64,000 bases of DNA from Alphaproteobacteria bacterium (GTDB taxonomy: Bacteria > Planctomycetota > Phycisphaerae > UBA1845). The stretch covers positions 62,001-126,000 of the forward strand of contig JANQQE010000027.1 of NCBI GenBank assembly GCA_028285105.1. The letters run 5' to 3'. The notes beneath the pieces were generated by a model. The model saw only the letters and a program-made list of their open reading frames with translations. It did not search any database and had not been told where the DNA came from. This document shows, piece after piece, positions 11,401 to 19,751 of the stretch; within the stretch, counting starts at the first letter, position 1; the number at the start of each line of letters is the position of its first letter. Both the position numbers and the translations under genes were made by a program.

Positions 11401-11658
11401 GTATTCTTTTTCTTTGTTCTTGAGGAGAACCGTGTATCCCTGCATGTCTTCGAACCAGTGGTACTCTGGGTAGCCGAAGATTCGCAGGGTGATCGGTGTG
11501 CCATCGGGTTGGGTCAATTCGATCGGCGTGGGAGACGCGGGCATGGCCAAGGCATTTGATTGAACTGCGCCAATCACGGATACGCATACGATCATCAAGA
11601 GGGCATTTCGATGCCATCCATGCCCCCAAAATCGTTTGTATGCCGCCGTGATTCTCAT
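8497..11658 (-). CDS. Secreted M6-family (immune inhibitor A-like) metalloprotease with Cys-rich tandem repeats and C-terminal dockerin-like region
   Basis: Zinc motif 'AAHETGHFFGLPDYYD'; signal peptide; 25-aa Cys repeats; 'DGDFDADGDVDLSDYAMFLLCFG' EF-hand/dockerin-like. Confidence 0.85.
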   Translation of the reverse strand: MRITAAYKRFWGHGWHRNALLMIVCVSVIGAVQSNALAMPASPTPIELTQPDGTPITLRIFGYPEYHWFEDMQGYTVLLKNKEKEYVYAKRNARGQLTATDLLVGKSSPLTAGLSPKIQPDQRYVDATRRRLLAEPPASAQNKSARSDKSSGAKGTVKNLVVLCKFADHDFGVHTRPQEDFDVLWNAAGGDPALAPTGSVRDCFLENSYGQLTINSTVAAWVTLPQTEAYYAAGSNGLTLNYPNNAQGMVKDALDAVDPFIDFAEFDQDLDGRIDAISIIHSGYGAETGGGGGNWIWSHRWALFQVPGTVWWISNDLNSNGVAVDVFDYHTEPALWGSSGNDISRLGVAAHETGHFFGLPDYYDIDGGGQGAGSWGMMANAWGFDQSQYHPPHFSAYSKMLLGWLEPIVIDSPNRYTAPNVEFNQVVYRIDAGYADDEFLLIENRQPIGIETAMPQGGLVIWHVDEAKPDNTDEGFPGQPGWPQNNNHYRLAVLQADGNYDLEHGFNRGDGGDAYHGNGVDRIDETTVPNTDSYRFGQIVPTGNIIANISTSGLTMTFTYGDVATCGFSSECGDGLYCNGVEECIDGLCLSPGTPCAPGEFCAEDLDTCMTTKFADDFEDGNTNGWNLRGPNSTATQGDWIIGDPNGTTSAGDDAQPEDPFDGVGCAFTAQNSSLGNQDVDNGIVEMVSPPIDMSNQLTAKFAFVRWFYNRDVGEEDGDFFSAEVTDNGSDWVEVDMVPFDETGTNLWTSISVNLHEYIDLTDSVQIRFSASDGVATGQGSVIEAAIDNVFVAASTDCFANADCDDGDGCNGAEMCSNGVCLAGIPLICDDQDACNGIEICSNGLCFDGDPIECDDGDGCNGLEVCSNGICLAGTPVECDDGDACNGIEVCSNGLCVAGMPIVCNDGDDCNGLEVCSNGICIEGAPLECDDGLFCTGIETCFNSACESSGDPCTNPSLPVCDEDGNTCVECLIEADCDSGSYCASDNTCLPYGDGDFDADGDVDLSDYAMFLLCFGQSATPHCESANLSGDRFIDFDDLGAFVNSVTGPVSSR
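8806..9249 (-). repeat. Tandem 75-bp (25-aa) Cys-rich repeat inside the M6 protease gene
   Basis: Units of form 'CDDGDGCNGxExCSNGxCxAGxPxx', about five regular copies plus one degenerate copy. Confidence 0.85.
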
Positions 11659-11963
11659 ATGGCCAATCAATTCACCCACCTACATTACCCCTCAAGTTAC
11701 TCTATTCGCTGGGGCGTTTGGATTCAACGAATGATCGGGGCCGGTTTGTAACGACTCTACAGGTTTTGACATCCCGGTGAAGTTGTCCGAATTGTGTCGC
11801 ACGCGGGCGGCTTAACGATAATCAAACAGAAACTGGATTGTGACTTGGCGAGGACGCATTGATTCGGAGACGATCGCGCCAAAGTTGCCGATTTCAACCG
11901 TGAGCGCCATACTCTCTCTGCCTGTTGAGGATTTGCAACGGTGACTTTCTTGAGGACCTTTCA

Positions 11964-12830
11964 ATGGTTTTACAAAGTCCGTCGAATGCCGATTCAGACA
12001 AACGCCGTCTCACATGCATGGAGATCATGGGTGGTAACAAGGCATACAATGGGGCCGTTTCGGTCCCGGGAATCGACGCCTGGATTTACAGCCAGCCCTA
12101 CGGTGACGATGAAACCGGTGGGGACATTCACTATTTGTCGGTGTGCGGTGGCAACAAGATTACGCGATTGGCCGTCGCCGACGTATCCGGACACGGTGGG
12201 ACCGTTGGAGTACTCTCCGGTCAGTTGCGAAACTTCATGCGCCGATTTATCAACCGCGCCGACCAAACGCGCATCGTTCGCAAGCTCAACCGCAGTTTCC
12301 TGAAGCAAGCCGACGGTTCGCATTTCGCCACCGCGATCGTAGCGACCTTCTTTGCACCTTCTGAAGACCTGATCATTTGCAATGCCGGTCATCCGCCACC
12401 GCTGCTCTATCGCGCCGCAACAAAAACGTGGCATGAATTGAGTCCCAACGAACCGGAGACATCTGAGTCTGCTGCCAATCTGCCACTGGGTATTGTGCAG
12501 GAAACGGAATTCTACCAGTTCGCCGTGAAGCTCGAAGTCGATGACCTCGTCCTGTTTTATACGGACGGTCTACCGGAAGCGGCTGACCCTGGTGGCAAGC
12601 TCTTGGGGCAAGCCGGTTTGAAGTCGATGGTTGAAGCGATCGACGTCGATGCGTCGCCGCAAGTTCTCGACGAATTGCGAAGTCGCTTGACCGAGTATCG
12701 GGGCGGGAAAAAAGACGGTGACGACGTCACTGCGATTTTGATACGCCACAATACCGCACGCGCGCCCCGCCCAACGGTCGGCGAAACGATCAGAGTCATT
12801 GGAAAACTCCTCCATCTGGTCAAGGTTTGA
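11964..12830 (+). CDS. SpoIIE/RsbU-type PP2C serine phosphatase
   Basis: 'VADVSGHGGTVGVLSGQLRNFMR', 'ICNAGHPPPLLYR', 'LVLFYTDGLPEA'. Confidence 0.88.
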   Translation: MVLQSPSNADSDKRRLTCMEIMGGNKAYNGAVSVPGIDAWIYSQPYGDDETGGDIHYLSVCGGNKITRLAVADVSGHGGTVGVLSGQLRNFMRRFINRADQTRIVRKLNRSFLKQADGSHFATAIVATFFAPSEDLIICNAGHPPPLLYRAATKTWHELSPNEPETSESAANLPLGIVQETEFYQFAVKLEVDDLVLFYTDGLPEAADPGGKLLGQAGLKSMVEAIDVDASPQVLDELRSRLTEYRGGKKDGDDVTAILIRHNTARAPRPTVGETIRVIGKLLHLVKV

Positions 12831-12851
12831 CCGGCATCTTCGAATGAACGC

Positions 12852-13637
12852 CTAACCAGCCAACTCTTCCCGCAGTTTGTCACCGCCATTTTTGCGCAGT
12901 CTGCAGAGTACGTCTTGGTGTATCTGGCTGACACGCGATTCGGACAATGAAAGAATGTTGCCGATTTCCGACATGGTCAGGTCTTCATAATAATACAGTA
13001 CCAGAATTGCTTTTTCGTTCTTGGACAGGCCTCGACCGAGATACGCTGCCAGCAACGATCGCGAGATGTTTTTTGATGGGTCTGCCGTGTGCGAGTCTTC
13101 GATTGACAACGAACGATGTTCGCCCGCTTGCTTGTCGCGGGACGATTCCAACGTGCTGAAAGGAACGGCTTGCCCCATTGATGAGACGCGCGACATTCGC
13201 GTGAATTTTGAGACCGGCATGCCCATTTGCTTGGCGATTTCCTGCGGTTGCGGCGTTCGTTCCTGGGCGGCTTGCAGGCGCTGGAAGACTTGGTCCCGGC
13301 GTTTCTCGAATGTGCGGATGGCTCGGCCGTGGGTGTCTACGGTTCTCATCCAGTCGACCACAGCGCCGAACAACCGTTGGCGACAATATGTTGGAAACGT
13401 TGCACCGCCTTTGGGGTTGAATGTTTCGATGGCATGAACCAGCCCATCGAAAGCAGCGCAGCGGATTTCATCAAACGATACGGTCGGCGGTAGTCTGCGG
13501 GCCATCCGTCCGGCGTGCTGGTCGACGAGCGGTGCATAGCGCCGGATGAGTTCGTTGCGATCCTTGGTGGATCGGCGCTTCAGGTATTTGTTCCAGAGTT
13601 TCAGATCGACATCCGTGTTTGCTTTTCCTACCGCCAT
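12852..13637 (-). CDS. fliA: RNA polymerase sigma factor, FliA/WhiG (sigma-28) family
   Basis: 'LIRRYAPLVDQHAGRMARRLPP', 'RLFGAVVDWMRTVD', region 4 'YYYEDLTMSEIGNILSLSESRVSQIHQDVL'; ATG at 13637 preceded by GAGGAGG. Confidence 0.82.
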   Translation of the reverse strand: MAVGKANTDVDLKLWNKYLKRRSTKDRNELIRRYAPLVDQHAGRMARRLPPTVSFDEIRCAAFDGLVHAIETFNPKGGATFPTYCRQRLFGAVVDWMRTVDTHGRAIRTFEKRRDQVFQRLQAAQERTPQPQEIAKQMGMPVSKFTRMSRVSSMGQAVPFSTLESSRDKQAGEHRSLSIEDSHTADPSKNISRSLLAAYLGRGLSKNEKAILVLYYYEDLTMSEIGNILSLSESRVSQIHQDVLCRLRKNGGDKLREELAG

Positions 13638-13657
13638 CGCGTGCCTCCTCACCGATG
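13635..13657 (-). promoter_or_regulatory. Hairpin with AGGAGG hexaloop (SD) and sequestered start codon in the fliA leader
   Basis: Minus strand 5'-CATCG GTG [AGGAGG] CAC g CGATG-3': 8 bp with one bulge. Confidence 0.5.
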
Positions 13658-13901
13658 TTGTGTCGCAGTGCCATTGACAAGTTGCGAACGGATCGATGTC
13701 CGTTTGCGCACTGCGTTTCTGACCAACGATTAACCAGTTAGATTTGAAGAAAGAGTGGCGCGACTTTGACCTGAAAAGGAGAACTCGTTCTTGGCAGGAT
13801 AACACTACCCCGAATTGGGGGATTGAAGAATAGGGAATTGACCCAACATTGTCATTCGCCAAAGATCGTTACAGCAAATTGCGCAGATTGTTCAATCTAA
13901 T

Positions 13902-14699
13902 TTAACACATCCGGTAAGGCAGTTTGATACGTTCGATTTGCTCGCACCGACCGCTGTTGGGTTCGACCGTTGCAACAATACCGCAAACGTTGACATTGTC
14001 TTCGGCGACGTCGAAGCGAGCTGGGATGGCGTGAATCATCGATTGCAAGACGCGGTTTTTGTCGCGCCCGAGTACGCCGTCATACGGACCTGACATGCCC
14101 AGGTCGGTGATGTATCCGGTACCGCCCGGAAGAATGCATTCGTCGGCGGTTGGGACATGTGTGTGCGTGCCGAACAGAATGCTGACCCGGCCGTCCAGGT
14201 GCCAACCCATCGCAACCTTTTCACTGGTTGCTTCTGCATGAAAATCGCACACGATGATTTTGACTTCGCTCGGAATCTTCGCGAGAACCCGGTCAGCAGC
14301 TTTGTAGGGGCAGTCGGCTTGGGGCTTCATGTATAGACGCCCAAGCAGCGAGAATACCGCGATCTGAATTCCATCGTCGGTTTCGTGAATGGCGAACTCT
14401 CGACCTGGAGCGGTGGGGGGAAGGTTGGCAGGCTTGACGATCTGCGGCGCTGTTTCAAGGGTCGCGATGATTTCGCGGCGGCGATAGATATGATCGCCAA
14501 GGGTCACGAGATTGACGCCCGACTTCAGAAGTTTTTCAAACAGCGCCGGTGTGATGCCCGACCCCGACGAGATGTTTTCTGCATTGACGATGGAGCAAGC
14601 GATATTCCGCTCTTTGGCAACTTCTGGCAGAAGTTCTGCGATCGCTTTTCTGCCGGGACTACCGACCACATCGCCCGCACACAGTATGTTGATACCCAT
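13902..14699 (-). CDS. ymdB: YmdB-family metallophosphoesterase (TIGR00282)
   Basis: 'INILCAGDVVGSPGRKAI', 'NAENISSGSGIT', 'VTLGDHIY', 'DFHAEATSEK', 'FGTHTHVPTADE'; adjacent to rny. Confidence 0.92.
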   Translation of the reverse strand: MGINILCAGDVVGSPGRKAIAELLPEVAKERNIACSIVNAENISSGSGITPALFEKLLKSGVNLVTLGDHIYRRREIIATLETAPQIVKPANLPPTAPGREFAIHETDDGIQIAVFSLLGRLYMKPQADCPYKAADRVLAKIPSEVKIIVCDFHAEATSEKVAMGWHLDGRVSILFGTHTHVPTADECILPGGTGYITDLGMSGPYDGVLGRDKNRVLQSMIHAIPARFDVAEDNVNVCGIVATVEPNSGRCEQIERIKLPYRMC

Positions 14700-14737
14700 T
14701 TGCAACTGCTTTCGACATTCAGGTATGAACGACCTGC

Positions 14738-16324
14738 CTAGCGTGCAATACCGACGGCGCGAACCTCGCGCAATACCGTCACGCGCACTTCTCCCGGATA
14801 CGTCATTTCTTCTTCAATGCGCTTGGCGATGTCGTGTGCAATCTTCGACGCACGGGCATCGTCCACTTTCTTGGCGTCAACAATCACCCGCACCTCACGG
14901 CCGGCTTGGATCGCGAATGCCTGTCGCACACCGTGCTGCTCAGTGGCGAGTCCTTCGAGTTGTTCCAAACGCTTGATATAACGTTCGAGCGATTCGCGAC
15001 GACCACCAGGGCGCGATGCGCTGATGGCGTCAGCCGCGGCAACGAGCGGCGTGTATGGACTGGTGGCTTCAACATCGCCGTGGTGTCCGTAGATCGCATT
15101 GAGGACTTCAGGCTTTTCGTTGTACCGCTTGCAGAATTCGTATCCGACGAGGGGGTGTCCGCCTTCCTGTTCGTGGTCGATGGCTTTTCCGATGTCGTGC
15201 AGCAATCCGCACCGACGAGCCAGGCGTCCGTCGAGTCCGAGTTCGTCGGCCATGTTCTGGCACAGAAATGCGACTTCGATGCTGTGGCGAAGAACGTTTT
15301 GACCGTAACTAGTTCGATACGAGAGGCGTCCGAGGAGTTCCAACTGGCGTTTGTGCAGCCCGCCAATGTTGGCTTCGACGCTGGCTGCTTTTCCGGCGGC
15401 CATCACATCTTTTTCGACTTCTTTCGCTGTCTCTTCGACGAGTTCTTCAATGCGTCCGGGGTGGATGCGTCCGTCCTGAATGAGACGTTCGAGCGATCGG
15501 CGAGCCACTTCGCGACGCACCGGATCAAACGCACTGACGATCACCACACCTGGCGTGTCGTCTACGATGACATCGACACCGGTGGCTTTTTCGAAAGCCC
15601 GGATGTTACGACCCTCGCGACCGATGACTCGGCCTTTCATTTCGTCGGATGGAATATCGACCGTCGAAACCGTACTCGCCGACGTGTGTTCTGCCGCCGA
15701 ACGCTGGATGGCGGTGATGATGACTTCGCGGGCTTTTTCGTCGGCCTCTTCTTTGGCTTCTGTTAACGCTCGATCGATCAAACGTGCGGCGTCGTTTTCG
15801 ATGTCGTGTTTGACGATTTCGAGCAGGCGGCGTTTGGCCTCGTCTACGCTCATGCTGCTGATGCGGACGAGTTCGGCTTGCTCGCGTTCGAGGGCTTCGG
15901 ACAGTTCGGTTTCTTTCCGAGTGACTTCTTCCTCGCGTTTGGCGAGTTTCTTTTCGTTGTTTTCAATGTTGCGTTCTTTGGTGGCGAGCGTGTCGAGCTT
16001 GCTGTCCACGCTGTCTTCGCGCTTAGAGAGACGCTTTTCGGTTTCCTTAAATTCGGCTCGGATGACTGCCGATTCTTTGTCGAACTCTTCGCGAAGTTTG
16101 AGCGCTTCGGCTTTGGCGTCAACCTCTGCCGCTTTGATTAACGTGTCTGCTTCTCGGCGGGCGTCCGCGACAATTCCGTCGGCTTCTGCGCGCTGAGACG
16201 CGGCTTGCATCTTGCTGCGAACGACCAACGCAATGACGGCCAACGCAATTCCGATGATTCCGCCGTATGCAAGGTCGGGCGAGTCGAACGCCGCGATGAG
16301 CCGGGTGTGGATGATCGCAATCAT
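14738..16324 (-). CDS. rny: Ribonuclease Y
   Basis: TM + coiled coil, KH '[17 protein letters not shown]', HD '[21 protein letters not shown]'. Confidence 0.96.
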   Translation of the reverse strand: MIAIIHTRLIAAFDSPDLAYGGIIGIALAVIALVVRSKMQAASQRAEADGIVADARREADTLIKAAEVDAKAEALKLREEFDKESAVIRAEFKETEKRLSKREDSVDSKLDTLATKERNIENNEKKLAKREEEVTRKETELSEALEREQAELVRISSMSVDEAKRRLLEIVKHDIENDAARLIDRALTEAKEEADEKAREVIITAIQRSAAEHTSASTVSTVDIPSDEMKGRVIGREGRNIRAFEKATGVDVIVDDTPGVVIVSAFDPVRREVARRSLERLIQDGRIHPGRIEELVEETAKEVEKDVMAAGKAASVEANIGGLHKRQLELLGRLSYRTSYGQNVLRHSIEVAFLCQNMADELGLDGRLARRCGLLHDIGKAIDHEQEGGHPLVGYEFCKRYNEKPEVLNAIYGHHGDVEATSPYTPLVAAADAISASRPGGRRESLERYIKRLEQLEGLATEQHGVRQAFAIQAGREVRVIVDAKKVDDARASKIAHDIAKRIEEEMTYPGEVRVTVLREVRAVGIAR

Positions 16325-17370
16325 CTGAGGTCCATCCGTGTAAAGGTATATTCGAATCGCAGCCGCCGATCATCTGTCGGCTGGCAACGGACAATCAGAA
16401 TTGCAATCGAGGAAGGTGCGTCGACGTTTTCGCAGAGACTTTCTTTCTGCGATTTCGATGCACGAGGTCTACAGCGATCAGGAGAGAAAGGGCGAGACTC
16501 TAAACATCCAAAGCGTGCGCTTGACGTTCTAAACGACTACCGATCTAAATCATCGGCCCCTGGGTCCAAACGGTCCCGGTCCGAACAGTTCTGACTCCGC
16601 GCCGACAGATCGTCTTGCCACAGATGGCGCTCGGTCTGCTTGCGAAGGGACATAGAATCGATTCGGATCAACCATAGGGACCAGTACTTTGGCAGCCTGC
16701 GCCGTTGGCGGAAAACCAGCCCGCACGTCACCTTTGGAATTGTGACGGGCAAACAGTTTCTTGAAACCGAGTAGAGGCAAAGCAGAGGCCCACAGAAAGT
16801 TGCAGCGGACATCCAGAGACTCGGCGAACAAAGATCGCACCTTGCAAGCCAAACGCACCAAACTCAGAATCAGCCAGGACACCAACATCATGATCAGGAC
16901 AACTCGCTACACGATGGATTTTGATGGCTTCGACCGCCACAAGAAACCGGCAGACGTCGATGCTCACTTGTGGTCAAGAGTGTTAAGAATCTCGAACGAC
17001 CAACTTTCTCAAATGGGTACATCTCTAAACTGCAAAATCGCTGTGAGAGCCATTGACCCCCGTTACAACACTACTGGTTTCGTTACGTTCAATTCCGCAC
17101 GCCAAGCGATCTCGATCAGCGGAGCGGAATCCGTTTGTTAATTGTTTGCTTACAACCACTTAGCGGACAATCTGTCCAGCCAAACGGAGTATAGGCACGG
17201 GGTAGGGCCTGTCAAGCAGATTGGCCCGACGGCTCGCTACGGCAATTCCGCCGCAATCGTTACATCGGTTGGGGTGAAAGTCGCAGCCGGTTGGCTCCAC
17301 TTTCGGAGGATCCGAACATGCCATACGATTCGCCGCTATTGAGAATTCCGCATGCAAGGAGATCAACACC

Positions 17371-18603
17371 GTGAACACGCTTCTCGACCGGTTTTGCAGG
17401 TACGTCAAGATTGAAAGCGGGGCAATCGAGGGGACATCCAAATACCCCAGTTCTCCAGGGCAGCTTGAGATGGGAAAACTGCTGGCCGAGGAGTTGCGGG
17501 CAATGGGGATCGCCGATGCGGAAATGGACGAACATGGAATCGTCATGGGGACCATCCCCGGCAACATGCCCGACGCGCCAGTGATAGCCTGGATCGCGCA
17601 CGTCGATACATCACCGGAATTTACCGGATTAAACGTCAAGCCGATCATTCACGAGAACTACGACGGGAGTGACATCGTGCTGCCCGGTTGTCCGAGTCGG
17701 GTCATTCGTCCATCCGAAAATGAAGCGCTGGCTGGGCTTGTGGGCAAGACGATCATCACGACCGATGGGACCACGCTTCTAGGTGCCGACGACAAAGCCG
17801 GTGTGGCGGTCATCATGGACGCTGCGCAATACTTACTTGACCACGGTGAGATCAAACGCGGCGATGTGCGGATATGCTTCACATGCGACGAAGAAATCGG
17901 TCATGGTGTCGATCACGTAGAACTCAAGAAACTCGGTGCGGTGGTTGGGTACACGCTCGATGGCGAGGGACAGGGTTACGTGGAGTTTGAAACATTCTCT
18001 GCCGACCTGGCAACGGTAACTGTCACCGGTGTGAATACACATCCGGGTTACGCCAAGGGCAAAATGGTGAATGCGATCCGCATTGCGTCGGAATTCGTTC
18101 ACCGCATGCCGGCTGATCGACTTGCGCCGTCCGTTACCGACGGTCGCGAAGGATTCCTGCATCCGTATGTGTTTGAAGGCGGCGTGCCTGAGGCGACGAT
18201 TCGCATTCTGCTGCGTGACTTTGACGATGCGAAGTTGGTTGAATACCGCGACATTCTGCATTCGATCGCCAACGATTTACTGGATGAGTATCCAGCCGCT
18301 CAGATCAGCGTCGTCGTCAAAGAGCAGTACCGCAACATGGCCGCTGGCATCGCGAAGGAACCGCGAGCGGTCGACCTGGCGCGCGAAGCGATGCAACGTG
18401 TGGGCATCGAACCAAAGAGTTCGCTCGTTCGAGGAGGTACGGACGGTTCTCGGTTGACTGAGATGGGACTCCCGACGCCGAACCTCTCGACCGGAATGCA
18501 TGACTATCATTCGCCGAAGGAGTGGGCGTGTTTGGAAGAGATGGAGGTGGCTGTTCGTGTGCTGGTCGAATTGGCGAAACTTTGGGGCGAGCAGATCAGC
18601 TGA
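17371..18603 (+). CDS. pepT: Peptidase T (M20B tripeptidase)
   Basis: 'GADDKAGVAVIMDAAQYL', 'CFTCDEEIGHGVDH', 'RGGTDGSRLTEMGLPTPNL'. Confidence 0.92.
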   Translation: MNTLLDRFCRYVKIESGAIEGTSKYPSSPGQLEMGKLLAEELRAMGIADAEMDEHGIVMGTIPGNMPDAPVIAWIAHVDTSPEFTGLNVKPIIHENYDGSDIVLPGCPSRVIRPSENEALAGLVGKTIITTDGTTLLGADDKAGVAVIMDAAQYLLDHGEIKRGDVRICFTCDEEIGHGVDHVELKKLGAVVGYTLDGEGQGYVEFETFSADLATVTVTGVNTHPGYAKGKMVNAIRIASEFVHRMPADRLAPSVTDGREGFLHPYVFEGGVPEATIRILLRDFDDAKLVEYRDILHSIANDLLDEYPAAQISVVVKEQYRNMAAGIAKEPRAVDLAREAMQRVGIEPKSSLVRGGTDGSRLTEMGLPTPNLSTGMHDYHSPKEWACLEEMEVAVRVLVELAKLWGEQIS

Positions 18604-19751
18604 TCGTTGAAGCGTTTGGCCAATAGCTGATGTGTGATGGGCGTCGAAGCGAGAATGTTGGCGATGCGCGATGCACTGTTGCCGTCGCCATATGGATTCT
18701 TCAGTCCTCGAATTGAGCATGCGAATTCGGTGGATCGGGCTTGATCGATCGCTGCTCGAACAGCCGCAGACATAGACTCGGTATCGATGACGTTTGCCGC
18801 CCGTACCCGACCGGCTTGTCGTTTGCCGACATTGACCACGGGCGTCTTGAAACTCGGCGATTCGATGATTCCTGCCGAACTGTTGCCCACCATCACCGTC
18901 GCAGATTTCATCAATGTCAAAAAGGCATCGCGCGGAACCGAAGTAAACGCACGGGCTGATTTGTGCTGATTGCAAAAGCGATCAATTGCTTCGCGAATTC
19001 CTTGATGGCCGGTGTCGGCATTCGGGGCAACGATCGCGATATTTGTTGATTCGACTTCGAGTGAACCGACGGCGCGTAACAATTCATCCATCCCTCGATT
19101 CGGATCGATTGTTGCGCCGCGCGTTTCCGGGTGGTACACGACGAGAATGTTTGTCTGGCCACTGACGAAACCGTACTTGGCCTTAATATCAAGCGGTTCG
19201 AATGCAGCAATGTCATCGAGTCCGGGCGCTCCAACACAATGAACGTATTCACTCGGTTCGCCCATTTGAATGATGCGCTTGGCGTATTCAGTCGTCGAGG
19301 CCAAATGGATATGGCTCATCTTGGTGATGGCGTGGCGGATGCTGTCGTCGAACGCCCCTTCCGTCAGCTCGCCACCATGAATGTGTGCAATCGGAATTCC
19401 GAATGGCAGGGCGGCTATGACGGCTGGCAACATGTCGAACCGGTCGCCAAGCACGGTCAGTATGTCGGGGCGATGATTTGCGAAGTGCGCCGCGAATGCC
19501 GAAACGCCGCCGCCCATCGATTTTGCGATGTCACTTGGATCGTCGCCCGGTTCGAGATAGTCAAATTCGGCAGCGACATCGAATCCGTCGGCACGAATGT
19601 CGTTCACCGTTTTTCCAAATGCTTCGGACAAGTGCATGCCACCGGCGATGATGTCCAGCGCTATGTCGTCCCGATCGCGCAAGGCTCGCGCGATCGATCG
19701 CTGAATGCCCCATTCACTGCGCGAGGTCGTCACCATGGCGATGTGTCTCAC
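18507..19751 (-). CDS. neuC: UDP-N-acetylglucosamine 2-epimerase (hydrolysing), NeuC/LegG-like
   Basis: 'VTTSRSEWGI', 'LTVLGDRFDMLPAVIAA', 'IAHIHGGELTEGAFDDSIRHAITKMSHIHLAST'; GTG start after GGAGG, overlapping the neuAB stop. Confidence 0.88.
   Translation of the reverse strand: MRHIAMVTTSRSEWGIQRSIARALRDRDDIALDIIAGGMHLSEAFGKTVNDIRADGFDVAAEFDYLEPGDDPSDIAKSMGGGVSAFAAHFANHRPDILTVLGDRFDMLPAVIAALPFGIPIAHIHGGELTEGAFDDSIRHAITKMSHIHLASTTEYAKRIIQMGEPSEYVHCVGAPGLDDIAAFEPLDIKAKYGFVSGQTNILVVYHPETRGATIDPNRGMDELLRAVGSLEVESTNIAIVAPNADTGHQGIREAIDRFCNQHKSARAFTSVPRDAFLTLMKSATVMVGNSSAGIIESPSFKTPVVNVGKRQAGRVRAANVIDTESMSAAVRAAIDQARSTEFACSIRGLKNPYGDGNSASRIANILASTPITHQLLAKRFNDQLICSPQSFANSTSTRTATSISSKHAHSFGE

Noticed and set aside
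11880-11895. AAAGTTGCCGAT before the SpoIIE phosphatase as a sigma-28 promoter
   Set aside because: The -35-like and -10-like halves abut without the required spacer.
14834-15766. 310-aa plus-strand ORF antisense to rny (Phe/Val-rich)
   Set aside because: Shadow ORF opposite a highly conserved gene; no recognisable motif or RBS.
15480-16196. 238-aa plus-strand ORF antisense to rny (Ser/Arg-rich)
   Set aside because: Mirror of the rny coding frame; composition is typical of a shadow ORF.
16761-17141. 126-aa ORF in the rny-pepT gap
   Set aside because: No family motif and it overlaps an opposite-strand ORF; insufficient support to call a CDS, though the part from 16890 could be a small protein.
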